From: JAUVIB01 sp964424545
GTDB taxonomy: Bacteria; Calditrichota; Calditrichia; Calditrichales; Calditrichaceae
Direction: 5' to 3'
Length of the DNA: 26,985 bases
Assembly: GCA_964424545.1 (NCBI GenBank)
Contig: CAYRJN010000029.1
Location: 1 to 26,985 of the forward strand
Part shown: positions 7,002-15,459 of the stretch, one piece after another
Position numbering within the stretch: position 1 is the first letter of the stretch
Layout of the letters: each line of letters begins with the position of its first letter
Notes under the pieces: model-generated
Told to the model about the DNA's origin: nothing
Database searches by the model: none
The model's input: the letters and a program-made list of their open reading frames with translations, nothing else
Program-made: the position numbers and the translations under genes

Positions 7002-8177
7002 TTATCGTTCTATTTCCGGCGGACATGTTTGCAAAGAAACCATAATAGCGTTAACGTCGGCGATATTTGCGCCTACCAACAGGTCTTCAAGTAAGGCAAT
7101 CGCATGCGTATAGGATGGACCTCGTAAATTAATTCTGCGCGGTTTTTCGCTGCCGTCCGCAACCATATACATTCCGTATTCGCCGCGAGATGACTCGGAA
7201 CGTACATACGTTTCTCCTCTGGGTATACGCCAGTGCAAAGCATTGGGTGTCGGCGCTTTAAAAATGCCCTTATCAGGCATGCCTGCCATAATTTGCCGTA
7301 TCATATCTACGGTCATTTTCAGATCGTGCCAGCGCACTAAACTGCGGTGATACACATCGGAATAATCCGTTGTAAAGGGATCAAATTCCAATTTATTGTA
7401 TATCAAATAGGGATAATCTTTGCGCACATCACGTTTCATACCGATTGAACGGGCTACGTATCCCACAATGCCGTACTTTTCGACCATGTCGCGCTCGATT
7501 ACGCCGATGCCGCGAGCACGTTTGTTAAATACGGCATTATTATAAAGCAGATTATAAATATGATCAATATACTTTTCAATTTGAGTCAACACATCTTCCA
7601 TACGCTTTTTAAAACCGTCGGGTAAATCACCCCGTACGCCGCCGGGAATCATATACATGTGATATACACGTCCGCCGGTTAACTCTTCAAAACGGTCAAG
7701 CACTAACTCGCGCATATACATTCCCCATTGTACGCCGACGCCAAGACCAAAAGTGCCGCCCTGCCCGGCAACGGTACGTAATAAAACCTGCAAACGGGCC
7801 ATCTCCAATTGCAAGGCTCTCAGCCATTTGGCTTTTTCCGGAATTTCGATTGAAGCAAGTTCTTCAACAGCCGTACAATAGACATATTCATTAGAATCGG
7901 GCTCGGCAACGCACATACGGATACAAGTAGCCAAATTTTGTACATATAAACGCTGTTCGAACAGTTTTTCAAAACCTCGGTGTAAGTATCCTACATGGGT
8001 TTTTGCTTCTACAATTTCATCGCCGGCTAAGGTCAATTCTACGGACATGTTTCCTGTAATACCCGGATGATTCGGCCCTTGCCATAATTTGACATATTTA
8101 TGCGAATCCATGTCAACAATAAGTTTACCGTCTTCCCCTTTTTGGGGATACTTACTTCTATCTTCGGGAATTTTCAT
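7002..8177 (-). CDS. mbxL: Mbx large-subunit homologue (NuoD / 49-kDa / hydrogenase large-subunit family)
   Basis: The 391-residue protein matches the NuoD/group 4 hydrogenase large-subunit family: G-P-N-H-P-G at 34-39, G-Y-L-H-R-G-F-E-K-L, N-E-Y-V-Y-C at 96-101, and a C-terminal E-I-E-R. The [NiFe] site is incomplete. The N-terminal motif is C-x3-C (Cys85, Cys89) rather than C-x2-C, and the C-terminal motif keeps only Cys385 in T-C-P-P-E. Complex I quinone residues are also lost: Thr41 replaces the second His of H-P-x-x-H-G, and Val90 sits where the quinone-binding Tyr would be. This is the pattern I associate with MbxL of sulfur-reducing archaea. It is expected on the cytoplasmic face with the NuoB-, NuoC- and NuoI-like parts. 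A 196-base AT-rich gap separates it from the preceding gene. Confidence 0.9.
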   Translation of the reverse strand: MKIPEDRSKYPQKGEDGKLIVDMDSHKYVKLWQGPNHPGITGNMSVELTLAGDEIVEAKTHVGYLHRGFEKLFEQRLYVQNLATCIRMCVAEPDSNEYVYCTAVEELASIEIPEKAKWLRALQLEMARLQVLLRTVAGQGGTFGLGVGVQWGMYMRELVLDRFEELTGGRVYHMYMIPGGVRGDLPDGFKKRMEDVLTQIEKYIDHIYNLLYNNAVFNKRARGIGVIERDMVEKYGIVGYVARSIGMKRDVRKDYPYLIYNKLEFDPFTTDYSDVYHRSLVRWHDLKMTVDMIRQIMAGMPDKGIFKAPTPNALHWRIPRGETYVRSESSRGEYGMYMVADGSEKPRRINLRGPSYTHAIALLEDLLVGANIADVNAIMVSLQTCPPEIER

Positions 8178-8373
8178 TCTTTTACTTTATTTTCTCTTAT
8201 TCTATTATATTTGTATCGAAATTTTAAAAACAGCCTATTTAAGACATTTTTTCATTCTTTTTATGATATTTTCGCTTTTTTTTTATTTCATAAATTTTAT
8301 ACACTTTGCATAATAATGACCAATATAGCCCTTTTATCGATAAATTTGCGCATTAATGTTCTAAAATGTGATT
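8178..8373 (-). other. Unusually long AT-rich spacer inside the mbx operon
   Basis: The nuoC- and nuoD-like genes are 196 bases apart, whereas other junctions in this operon are -8 to 54 bases. The spacer is very AT-rich, with homopolymer T/A runs and no open frame longer than about 16 codons. It could hold an internal promoter or a processing site, but no clear -35/-10 pair or strong hairpin was found. Confidence 0.5.
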
Positions 8374-8922
8374 TTAATCTTCTTTATATTCGCTCCACTC
8401 TTTCGGATGTAATATTTCCTTCATATGTTCCGCGGGATCATTGGTTTGCGGACGCGGACGATGATCATAAGTTTCGTCAGAATACTTAATCGTATCAAAA
8501 TCGCGACGCATAGGCGGTATATCAACCCAACCTTCAAGAATAAAATTTTCGTCCACGCGCGGACTGCCGGGGAAATCTATGCCGAACATCTCTTTCAGTT
8601 CCCTTTGATAAGTGGCTACCTGTTTCCATAAATGATGCGCGGAAGTCATCACGGGCTTTTCGCGTTCAACCAGACAACGGACGGCAATATCGTATTTTTT
8701 TTCGGGATTATTCAAGATATACGTTAATTGAAATACGCCGTCTTCCAACCAATCTGCGCAGGTAAGCATCACAAAATGAGTAAACCCTTCCATATCCCGC
8801 AGGTGTGTTATAACGCTTATTAACTGCTCCTTGCGCGCTGTGGCAAAAACCAAATCATCGCGTTGATAAACCACATCGCCGATATCAAAGATAGTTGATA
8901 TTTTATTTATTAATTCTTTCAT
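8374..8922 (-). CDS. mbxK: NuoC / 30-kDa-type subunit of the Mbx complex
   Basis: The 182-residue protein carries the NuoC signature: W-K-Q-V-A-T-Y-Q-R-E-L-K-E-M-F-G-I-D-F near residue 100, followed by L-E-G-W and P-P-M-R-R-D-F. It binds no cofactor in related enzymes; it is a cytoplasmic scaffold that packs against the NuoD- and NuoB-like subunits. It starts 20 bases after the stop of mbxJ. The residues after R-R-D-F are a charged tail typical of the family. No oddity is seen in the protein itself, only the long spacer that follows it. Confidence 0.9.
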   Translation of the reverse strand: MKELINKISTIFDIGDVVYQRDDLVFATARKEQLISVITHLRDMEGFTHFVMLTCADWLEDGVFQLTYILNNPEKKYDIAVRCLVEREKPVMTSAHHLWKQVATYQRELKEMFGIDFPGSPRVDENFILEGWVDIPPMRRDFDTIKYSDETYDHRPRPQTNDPAEHMKEILHPKEWSEYKED

Positions 8923-8942
8923 ATAAAAAACGCCCGTTTATT

Positions 8943-9611
8943 TTACCAGTTATAATCCGGCATATTCCAATCTTTAATTACCTTTTTCTGATTTTCTTTA
9001 TACCAACTTAAATTATTTATATACTCGTTGGCTTTTTCAGCCTTCCCTTCGCGGATCAATTCCTTCAATTTATCAAAACCTTTGATCAACGCTTCGGGTC
9101 TAGGCATACAACCGGCCACATACACATCAACCGGCAGATATTGATCCAATCGTTTGATTGTATTATAACTGTCGTGATAAGTTCCGCCGTTGATGGTGCA
9201 GCTCCCGAGCGCCATGATATATTTTGGAGAGGGCATCTGTTCATAGCTTCGGACGGCTCTTTTTAAGGTTTTTATAGACAAATAACCGGAGATAATAAAA
9301 GCATTGGACTGCCTCGGCGTCGGTCTCCATTGAATACCAAAGCGAAACACGTCGAAGCGCGGCGTACGCAACGGACCGATTTCGATTCCTCCGCAACCCG
9401 TTCCGAACCCCAGAATCCATACCGATTCCGAACGCGCCCAATTGAGAAATTTTTCTACAATTTTATTACTTGCCGGATCGTAAGCCTTCGGTTCGGCGTC
9501 GCAAAAATAATCCTCCATCGGTTTTATTTCGATTATGTCGCCATCCGGTCCGGTTACGATTCTATCTTCCCAGCAATGCTTTAATACTTCGTTTTTTTTA
9601 TTTTCAGACAT
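8943..9611 (-). CDS. mbxJ: NuoB / hydrogenase small-subunit-type protein of the Mbx complex
   Basis: The 222-residue protein belongs to the NuoB/PSST family that holds the proximal [4Fe-4S] cluster next to the NuoD-like active site. The expected ligands are Cys73 (in G-T-G-C-G-G-I-E-I), Cys138 (G-S-C-T-I-N-G-G) and Cys168 (A-G-C-M-P-R-P-E-A). Complex I has two adjacent cysteines at the first site and group 4 hydrogenases have C-x2-C; here only Cys73 is present, so a fourth Cys ligand is not evident. Cys13 and Cys37 lie far upstream. The N-terminal 50 residues are longer and more acidic than in many NuoB proteins, and the C-terminal helix is also extended. It begins 19 bases after mbxM. Confidence 0.9.
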   Translation of the reverse strand: MSENKKNEVLKHCWEDRIVTGPDGDIIEIKPMEDYFCDAEPKAYDPASNKIVEKFLNWARSESVWILGFGTGCGGIEIGPLRTPRFDVFRFGIQWRPTPRQSNAFIISGYLSIKTLKRAVRSYEQMPSPKYIMALGSCTINGGTYHDSYNTIKRLDQYLPVDVYVAGCMPRPEALIKGFDKLKELIREGKAEKANEYINNLSWYKENQKKVIKDWNMPDYNW

Positions 9612-9630
9612 ATCTATATTAAATCCTAAA

Positions 9631-10536
9631 TTAGATATAAATGATTACCGCTATAATACTTAAGGCCAAAGGTACTTTTAAGAACCATAACACGCTTTGC
9701 TCGATACGGAAGCGTGGGAAAACAACGCCTACAAATGCCGACCATAAATAGAGCAAAAAAGTTTTTAAGAACAGTTCAAACCAATCGGCGGCTCCTCCGA
9801 GAAACAAGTTCATAAACATAACCGCTTCTATCATGTGCAAAATAATTCCGTTGGTGCGCATCACGCCAAGATAAGAGGAATGATATTCGGTCGGCGGCCC
9901 GATGGGAATTTCGTTAGGCGCAATCACAAGATTAAAAGGCGAATGGCCGAACGATCCAAGAAAAGCCAGCAAACTGCCTGCCGTTGCAAAAGGATTGGTC
10001 CATAAAGTCCAATGCAAAATCCCGCCTTGCTGCGCGGCGATAATGTCTTTCAATGAAAGCGTATCATATTGGATGGCCAGCGATAAAACGGCAAGCGCCA
10101 GCGGAGCCTCAATAGCCGTTACCTGAGCCAAACCGCGGCTTATTCCGATGACCGAGTAAGGATGCCCCCCTTCACCGGCGCCCAAAGCCATACCCAACGT
10201 TCCGAAAAACTGAAAATATAGAATTACTACCAAATCACCCTGAAAGGAATAATTCATCCAATTATCGCTAAATACCAAAGGCATAAATAAAAACAAACCG
10301 ACGCCGCCCGTAAGACGAAATACCGGCCCCAAATAAAACATGACGCCGTGCGACAATTTTGTGCGCAAGGTATAATTTTTTATTAAATCAATCCAAGGCT
10401 GATACCATCGAACGCCGTAACGCCTGCCGACGCGAGCGCCTAATTTTCGCATCGTTACGCCGGCCAATATACCCCAGTTAAAAATAATCAACAAGCCGAG
10501 TAAAGCATAGCCCAATTTTTTAAGTTCTAACTCCAT
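9631..10536 (-). CDS. mbxM: NuoH / MbhM-type membrane subunit
   Basis: The 301-residue protein is hydrophobic with about eight transmembrane segments. It shows the NuoH-family basic loop A-R-V-G-R-R-Y-G-V followed by Q-P-W-I-D-L-I-K-N near residues 34-55, a G-A-G-E-G-G-H-P-Y-S loop, and N-E-I-P-I-G-P-P-T-E-Y-H-S-S-Y in the later cytoplasmic loop. In complex I this subunit joins the hydrophilic arm to the ion-pumping arm and forms the entry to the quinone chamber. In Mbh/Mbx enzymes it couples the catalytic arm to the antiporter module. It lies between the antiporter fusion and mbxJ, as in archaeal mbx operons. Confidence 0.9.
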   Translation of the reverse strand: MELELKKLGYALLGLLIIFNWGILAGVTMRKLGARVGRRYGVRWYQPWIDLIKNYTLRTKLSHGVMFYLGPVFRLTGGVGLFLFMPLVFSDNWMNYSFQGDLVVILYFQFFGTLGMALGAGEGGHPYSVIGISRGLAQVTAIEAPLALAVLSLAIQYDTLSLKDIIAAQQGGILHWTLWTNPFATAGSLLAFLGSFGHSPFNLVIAPNEIPIGPPTEYHSSYLGVMRTNGIILHMIEAVMFMNLFLGGAADWFELFLKTFLLYLWSAFVGVVFPRFRIEQSVLWFLKVPLALSIIAVIIYI

Positions 10537-10560
10537 AAACGATTATTCTCTTAAAAAAAG

Positions 10561-13500
10561 TTAATTTATCATTACAAAATAAAAAACAACAATATATATC
10601 ACCACATAGGTAACATAAGTTTGTCCGTTTCCGGTATATAATATTTTGCTTAAAAACAGACCGATACCATTTACGAATTCGCTAATCATATCCCAGAATT
10701 TTTCCACAAGAGGACGGGTTATCCACCCCAGCGCTTTATTATATCCCGCATACATATTATGAGAAATATGTGTCGTTTCGGGACGATCCGGCACTTCTCC
10801 GGAATATACTATATTGAATTGTTCAATATGTTGAGGTTTGCGGTTAAACAACCACAGCCATAATAATACGACAAGAAAAGTTACCGCTACCGTGGCCAAA
10901 ACGGCGTAAGCGTCCCAGTAACCATACATTGACGTCGCCATTGTCGCTTTCCATGTCAATGCGCCCTGCGGATACCATTGCGCAATGGTATTGCCGATGT
11001 GCGTTAAAACAATATCCGGCTTTGCCGAGAGGATCAGCATAGCAATAATCATCAAATATATAGGTATGGCAAACCAAACCGGAATATCTTTAACCTTACG
11101 CAGATTGTCTTTTAGCTGTCCGAGAAAAACGGAATGAATCAATTTAAACAGATATAAAAAGGCCACAATGCCGCTGAAAAGAACGATAATTCCTTGAAAA
11201 TACCAGTGTTTATCCACAATCGCATTATATAGCAGCCATTTCGACGCAAATCCGGGAAGCGGCGGAATACCCGATAGGGCAATGATGGCTATTAAAACAG
11301 CAATAAATGCTAAAGGCATCCGTTTAATCAATCCGCCCATCTTATACATATAATGCGTACCGACTCTGATTACAACCGCTCCGATCGTTAAAAACAAAAC
11401 GGCTTTATATAAAAAGTGGTTTATAGAAAACATTATGGCAGTCATCCAGCCGAGATGAGACATCATCGCCAAACCGAATAAGATATAACCCAACTGTCCG
11501 ATACTCGAATAGGCCAATAACCGTTTGGCGTCTTCTTGAAATACTGCGCCCATGTTTCCTATTAGCACCGTTAAGGCTGCAACCCAGCCAAGAACATAAG
11601 ATACATCGACAGCGCCGCTGTTTTTACCCATGGCAATCATCAGAACCAGCATACCGAATACGCCGGCTTTTAACAATATGGCCGAAACCATGGGCGAAAC
11701 ATCGCTTTCCGCCTCAGCGTGAGCGCCTGGCAGCCAAATATGTAGCCCCAGTGAAGCCATTTTTGTCATTAACCCCACGGCGATCAAGGCAAAAATCACG
11801 GTTACATTCTGAGATACATAATGTAATGCGCTTAACATAATACTCGACGTATCGGCATAAGCCAAACCAAATCCGGCAAGAATTAAATACGCTCCGCCTA
11901 CGGAAAATAAGATATAACTGTACCCGTGAGGCATGGATCGTTTGCCGCGGATGATTAACAAATAGGAACCGATGGTCATTAATTCCCAGCCGAAAAAGAA
12001 ATGTAAGCTGTTTTTAGCCATAATAATTATGGCCAATCCGATATACATCGTAAGGGCGGAAGGATAAAACCCCGCGCGTTTTCCTTTATAATAATAACCG
12101 GCAATAAAGGTCAAAACACCGCCAATTAAGAAAATAACGCCGAATACAAAGCGGAAATAATCATTATAATAATACTCTGGTAACAAGATATAGGATAAAT
12201 AGGCCAAACCAACGATAGAGATCGTATTTTTAACTGCTACGGGAAGAAAATCAAGCAGATAAATTGTAACGACAAAAAGTAACAGCGGAAGATAATTCAG
12301 CCCCTCCATTCCCGGCATCATATCGGTAACATAAAAACCCGCAAAATAGGCCAGAACACCAAAAATTACAATCGGAATAATTTTATTCCACTCTAATTTT
12401 ATTTCCGGTAAACCGCTAAAATCCAGTTTAATGGCATAACCGAGCCAGCGGAATAAATAGACGCCTTCAAGAAAAGAGCCCAATAAAACAAAAGCAATCG
12501 TATAATAATAGCCGCCCTGCGAAAGACGTAATATCAGTTCCCATTTCCCGAAAAAGGATGGAAACGGCGGAAAACCGAGCAACAAAAAAATGAACGTACC
12601 AAATAAAAGCAATAAAAGCGGTCTACTACGTAATAAAGCCCAATCTTCTAATTTCTCTTGTTTTACAATTCCCGCAAGCCAAAACAAGCCGGCCTTCGCG
12701 AGATAATGCGAAATAAGAATTGTTGCGGCAATAAAAGTCAGTTTATCGCCAAGAAGCGGAGACAAGCCCAATACGGCAATCAATAGACCCAATTGTCCAA
12801 CCGACGAATACCCCAATAATCGCTGCGCCCTGCGTTGTTGAATGCCCAGCAGATTGGAAGCGACAAAAGTCAGTAATCCGGCGGTCGTAATTATTTGATG
12901 CCAATGCATATCGGCCATAGGGATAAATTTATATAAAACATAATATATTGCCGTTGCCGAGGCGGCGGAAATCATTGCCCCAATTCCCGGATGCGCCGCT
13001 TCATATACATCGACCGCCCAGCCGTTTGCCGGAAAAGGTTTTAATTCTAATATCAAGGAAGATAAAATCATCATCAAAGCCAAACTTCCTCCGCGAGAAA
13101 GCATTAAATCGGCAGATATAAAACTATCGATATTTAACGTTCCGCTTATATAATAAGCAAATATAACGCCCAACAGATATACTCCGGAAATAACGCCGGT
13201 GGCAATAAGATATTTAAACCCTGCCTGCATTGATTTCCCCGAAACCGTAAAAATAATCATACCCGCCGTTGCAATGCTGGCAATTTCCATAAACACAAAA
13301 AGATTAAAGGCATCGCGTGTCATTACGATAACATTTAACCCCATTACAAAAACCAAAAAAACCATAATGGCATGATTGCCGGCTTTTTTCAGCGTATTAA
13401 GTAAATAAAAACCGCCAAGAAGAGCGACAAAATTGATAATGGTGGTCAAAAACGCTTCATTGAGCCCCATCGCCAGATTTATAGAATAGGGTGGCTTAAA

Positions 13501-13695
13501 TCCCGCTGTAAATATCTGAACAGCGCTTGTATCCCCAAGTAGCAGGGCATTTAACCATGACGCGGATATGATCCCCATAATCGCAATAGCCGCCAACATT
13601 ATATATGCCGCTAAACTCTGCGCCTTTTTACCGGCAAAGCCGAGAAAAAATGCGCCTCCAAGTCCTATGGAAATAATATGAATCGGTGAAATCAT
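10561..13695 (-). CDS. mbxH: Fused double antiporter-like subunit (MbxH-MbxH' / MnhD / NuoN type)
   Basis: The 1044-residue membrane protein contains two NuoN/MrpD-like units in one frame. Unit 1 (about 1-480) has the TM5 Glu137 in F-V-F-M-E-I. Unit 2 (about 490-940, then a tail) has Glu571 in F-F-F-G-W-E-L, Lys645 at the TM7 position, Lys676 at the TM8 position (A-I-L-L-K-A-G) and H-F-L-Y-K-A-V-L-F-L. In unit 1 the TM7 Lys position is Glu217 with Lys219 two residues later, and the TM8 Lys position is Ala247, so the proton path there is altered. It does keep S-H-Y-L-A-K-A-G-L-F. Archaeal Mbx has two separate subunits, MbxH and MbxH'; here they are joined. The C-terminal tail has further membrane helices. 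No frameshift or stop suggests an artefact. Confidence 0.9.
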   Translation of the reverse strand: MISPIHIISIGLGGAFFLGFAGKKAQSLAAYIMLAAIAIMGIISASWLNALLLGDTSAVQIFTAGFKPPYSINLAMGLNEAFLTTIINFVALLGGFYLLNTLKKAGNHAIMVFLVFVMGLNVIVMTRDAFNLFVFMEIASIATAGMIIFTVSGKSMQAGFKYLIATGVISGVYLLGVIFAYYISGTLNIDSFISADLMLSRGGSLALMMILSSLILELKPFPANGWAVDVYEAAHPGIGAMISAASATAIYYVLYKFIPMADMHWHQIITTAGLLTFVASNLLGIQQRRAQRLLGYSSVGQLGLLIAVLGLSPLLGDKLTFIAATILISHYLAKAGLFWLAGIVKQEKLEDWALLRSRPLLLLLFGTFIFLLLGFPPFPSFFGKWELILRLSQGGYYYTIAFVLLGSFLEGVYLFRWLGYAIKLDFSGLPEIKLEWNKIIPIVIFGVLAYFAGFYVTDMMPGMEGLNYLPLLLFVVTIYLLDFLPVAVKNTISIVGLAYLSYILLPEYYYNDYFRFVFGVIFLIGGVLTFIAGYYYKGKRAGFYPSALTMYIGLAIIIMAKNSLHFFFGWELMTIGSYLLIIRGKRSMPHGYSYILFSVGGAYLILAGFGLAYADTSSIMLSALHYVSQNVTVIFALIAVGLMTKMASLGLHIWLPGAHAEAESDVSPMVSAILLKAGVFGMLVLMIAMGKNSGAVDVSYVLGWVAALTVLIGNMGAVFQEDAKRLLAYSSIGQLGYILFGLAMMSHLGWMTAIMFSINHFLYKAVLFLTIGAVVIRVGTHYMYKMGGLIKRMPLAFIAVLIAIIALSGIPPLPGFASKWLLYNAIVDKHWYFQGIIVLFSGIVAFLYLFKLIHSVFLGQLKDNLRKVKDIPVWFAIPIYLMIIAMLILSAKPDIVLTHIGNTIAQWYPQGALTWKATMATSMYGYWDAYAVLATVAVTFLVVLLWLWLFNRKPQHIEQFNIVYSGEVPDRPETTHISHNMYAGYNKALGWITRPLVEKFWDMISEFVNGIGLFLSKILYTGNGQTYVTYVVIYIVVFYFVMIN

Positions 13696-13749
13696 CTATT
13701 TTCTCTATTAATTTTTAATCATAATTTAACGAATAAACAAGGATAATTA

Positions 13750-14106
13750 TTATCCCTTCAGTTCATCAAAGTTCCGAATATTCAAGGTGCCTTTTTCTTT
13801 ATGCAGTTTCATGGCATAAGCCAGCATTAAAGCCGAAACACCGAAACCAATAACAATCGATGTTAGTACCAAAGCCTGCGGAACAGGATCGACAATTTTT
13901 GTAAGAGCATCGCTTATGCTGACCGCGCCGTCTAAAATCGGCGCTGTTCGACCGTTTAAATACCCAAAAGACAATATCACAATGTTTAATCCCGTATCAA
14001 AAATCCCGAAACCGATAATAATACGAATGATATTCTCTCGGGACAAAATCGCCCAAAGTCCGGCTAAAACAAGTAATAATCCAGTAATTAATGCGATATA
14101 TTCCAT
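13750..14106 (-). CDS. mbxG: MnhC / NuoK-type subunit
   Basis: The 118-residue protein has three membrane helices and the MnhC/NuoK signature near residues 70-90: D-P-V-P-Q-A-L-V-L-T followed by S-I-V-I-G-F. NuoK-type subunits carry buried acidic residues that take part in ion translocation; Asp37 in I-F-D-T-G-L-N may serve that role. The C-terminal tail is charged and cytoplasmic. It starts 10 bases after the mbhE/F-like gene and ends 54 bases before the antiporter fusion. Confidence 0.9.
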   Translation of the reverse strand: MEYIALITGLLLVLAGLWAILSRENIIRIIIGFGIFDTGLNIVILSFGYLNGRTAPILDGAVSISDALTKIVDPVPQALVLTSIVIGFGVSALMLAYAMKLHKEKGTLNIRNFDELKG

Positions 14107-14116
14107 TTTTACGCCT

Positions 14117-14809
14117 TTATTCCATATCCGTTTGTGCGGATTTATATTTTGTAATGATGTTGGACAGTTCCGCGCCTACCTTCAATCCCACAAAAGAATA
14201 AATCACAGGAATAGCGCCTGCGCTGAACAATTTACCGAATGTGCCGAGCGGCAATATTGCATTATCAAGAAACCCCATACCGATAAGCGCTCCGAGAGCG
14301 GCCAATCCTACAAACACCAAACCGGACATACTTTCAACATAAGTAAAAATTCGGCTGTTAATCGACTCATTGGGAAAGGCCAGCAGAAACAGTATGACGC
14401 CGGAAGCAATCACGGCGCCTCCTTGAAAACCTCCGCCGGGCGTTAAATGTCCGTTCATAAAGATATAAATTCCAAGCATTAGCACGATGGGAAACAATAC
14501 CGACGCTGCCGTTTTAAATATTTCGCTATTTAAGCGGAGTTTACGCCTATAAGATTGTTTTTTTACAAAAAAAGCGATTATCGCAGCCGTCAAAAACAGC
14601 ACCGTTACTTCACCCAACGTATCTAACCCTCTGTATGTAACAACGATTGCCGTAACCAGGTTCGGCGCATTTACCTTCTTTATATTTTCAGGCTGCGCAT
14701 AATAATCCGCCACATCTGAAAGATGTTCCGCACCGCCAAAGTTATTATAAACATCATACATAATTAAGCCGCAAGCGATTATTACTATTAAGACAAAAAA
14801 GTTCTTCAT
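14117..14809 (-). CDS. mbxF: Fused MbhE-MnhB (MbhF)-type subunit
   Basis: The 230-residue membrane protein joins two domains found separately in the Mrp/Mbh group. The first (about 1-95) resembles MbhE, the C-terminal portion of MrpA, with N-L-V-T-A-I-V-V-T-Y-R-G-L-D-T-L-G-E-V. The second (about 105-225) is MnhB, with G-H-L-T-P-G-G-G-F-Q-G-G-A-V. The MnhB G-G-G-F-Q-G-G motif is a hallmark of Mrp antiporter subunits. These parts contribute to the Na+ path of Mrp-type complexes, by family knowledge. The gene is 15 bases downstream of mbxD and 10 upstream of mbxG. Confidence 0.88.
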   Translation of the reverse strand: MKNFFVLIVIIACGLIMYDVYNNFGGAEHLSDVADYYAQPENIKKVNAPNLVTAIVVTYRGLDTLGEVTVLFLTAAIIAFFVKKQSYRRKLRLNSEIFKTAASVLFPIVLMLGIYIFMNGHLTPGGGFQGGAVIASGVILFLLAFPNESINSRIFTYVESMSGLVFVGLAALGALIGMGFLDNAILPLGTFGKLFSAGAIPVIYSFVGLKVGAELSNIITKYKSAQTDME

Positions 14810-14824
14810 TTTATGCGAGCTCTC

Positions 14825-15088
14825 TTAATTTTCTTTTTCTTTTTGCTCATCCACGCTGCGTATACGGTTTAATACATAAAAAAACAAGATACTTGTTAAA
14901 CCGCTGCCGATGGCGGCCTCGGTCATGGCAACGTCAGGCGCGGCCAGCATTAAATAAATTATCGAGGTGAACAATCCCATCGCTCCCAAAGCGATAATCG
15001 CCACGATAAAATCTTTGTGATATATGGCCACAAAAGCCATAGCCACGGTTATAACTCCAAGTAAAACGCCAATAATAATGTAACTCAT
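14825..15088 (-). CDS. mbxD: MbhD / MrpA C-terminal (DUF4040)-type subunit
   Basis: The 87-residue protein has about three membrane helices. It matches the DUF4040 segment of MrpA and MbhD, with A-P-D-V-A-M-T-E-A-A-I-G-S-G-L at about residues 50-64. That segment is NuoJ-like and its acidic residues are considered part of the ion path. The short C-terminus is charged. It lies 20 bases after mbxC and 15 bases before the mbhE/F fusion, in the usual Mrp/Mbh order. Confidence 0.88.
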   Translation of the reverse strand: MSYIIIGVLLGVITVAMAFVAIYHKDFIVAIIALGAMGLFTSIIYLMLAAPDVAMTEAAIGSGLTSILFFYVLNRIRSVDEQKEKEN

Positions 15089-15108
15089 TTTTATACTTCT
15101 TTTAAATT

Positions 15109-15456
15109 CTACTTTTTCGGTTCCAACTTTATCTTTAAAGCTTTCTTGTTTACTTTCAATTTATCCACAACGGTTTTACTTGTCAAAGGAACTTTAATAA
15201 AATAAGCCGCCCTGGCCAAAACATGAGACGATACGGGGTTGGTCACCATAACAAAAACGACAAGCAATACCAGTTTCGGCGCCCAACCGGGCATTATAAA
15301 AGCGATGCCGGAAAGAACTAAAATGGTACCGAGCGTGCTGGCTTTGGTACCCACTTGCAAACGATTATATACATCCGGCATACGTATTAAGCCGATCGAA
15401 GCGATCAGCAAAACAAGCGAACCGATAAGCGTTATAACTGCACCAAATAATTCCAT
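15109..15456 (-). CDS. mbxC: MnhG / MrpG-type antiporter subunit
   Basis: The 115-residue protein shows the MnhG signature: G-L-I-R-M-P-D-V-Y-N-R-L near residues 22-33, T-K-A-S-T-L-G, and N-P-V-S-S-H-V-L-A-R-A-A-Y. Three membrane helices are followed by a lysine-rich cytoplasmic tail longer than in many MnhG proteins. It starts three bases after the stop of mbxB, which implies coupled translation. Confidence 0.9.
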   Translation of the reverse strand: MELFGAVITLIGSLVLLIASIGLIRMPDVYNRLQVGTKASTLGTILVLSGIAFIMPGWAPKLVLLVVFVMVTNPVSSHVLARAAYFIKVPLTSKTVVDKLKVNKKALKIKLEPKK

Positions 15457-15459
15457 ATT

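Noticed and set aside
7002..9611. Group 4 [NiFe] hydrogenase
   Set aside because: The large subunit keeps only C-x3-C and one C-terminal Cys, so a [NiFe] site cannot be built in the usual way, and no maturation genes are in the window.
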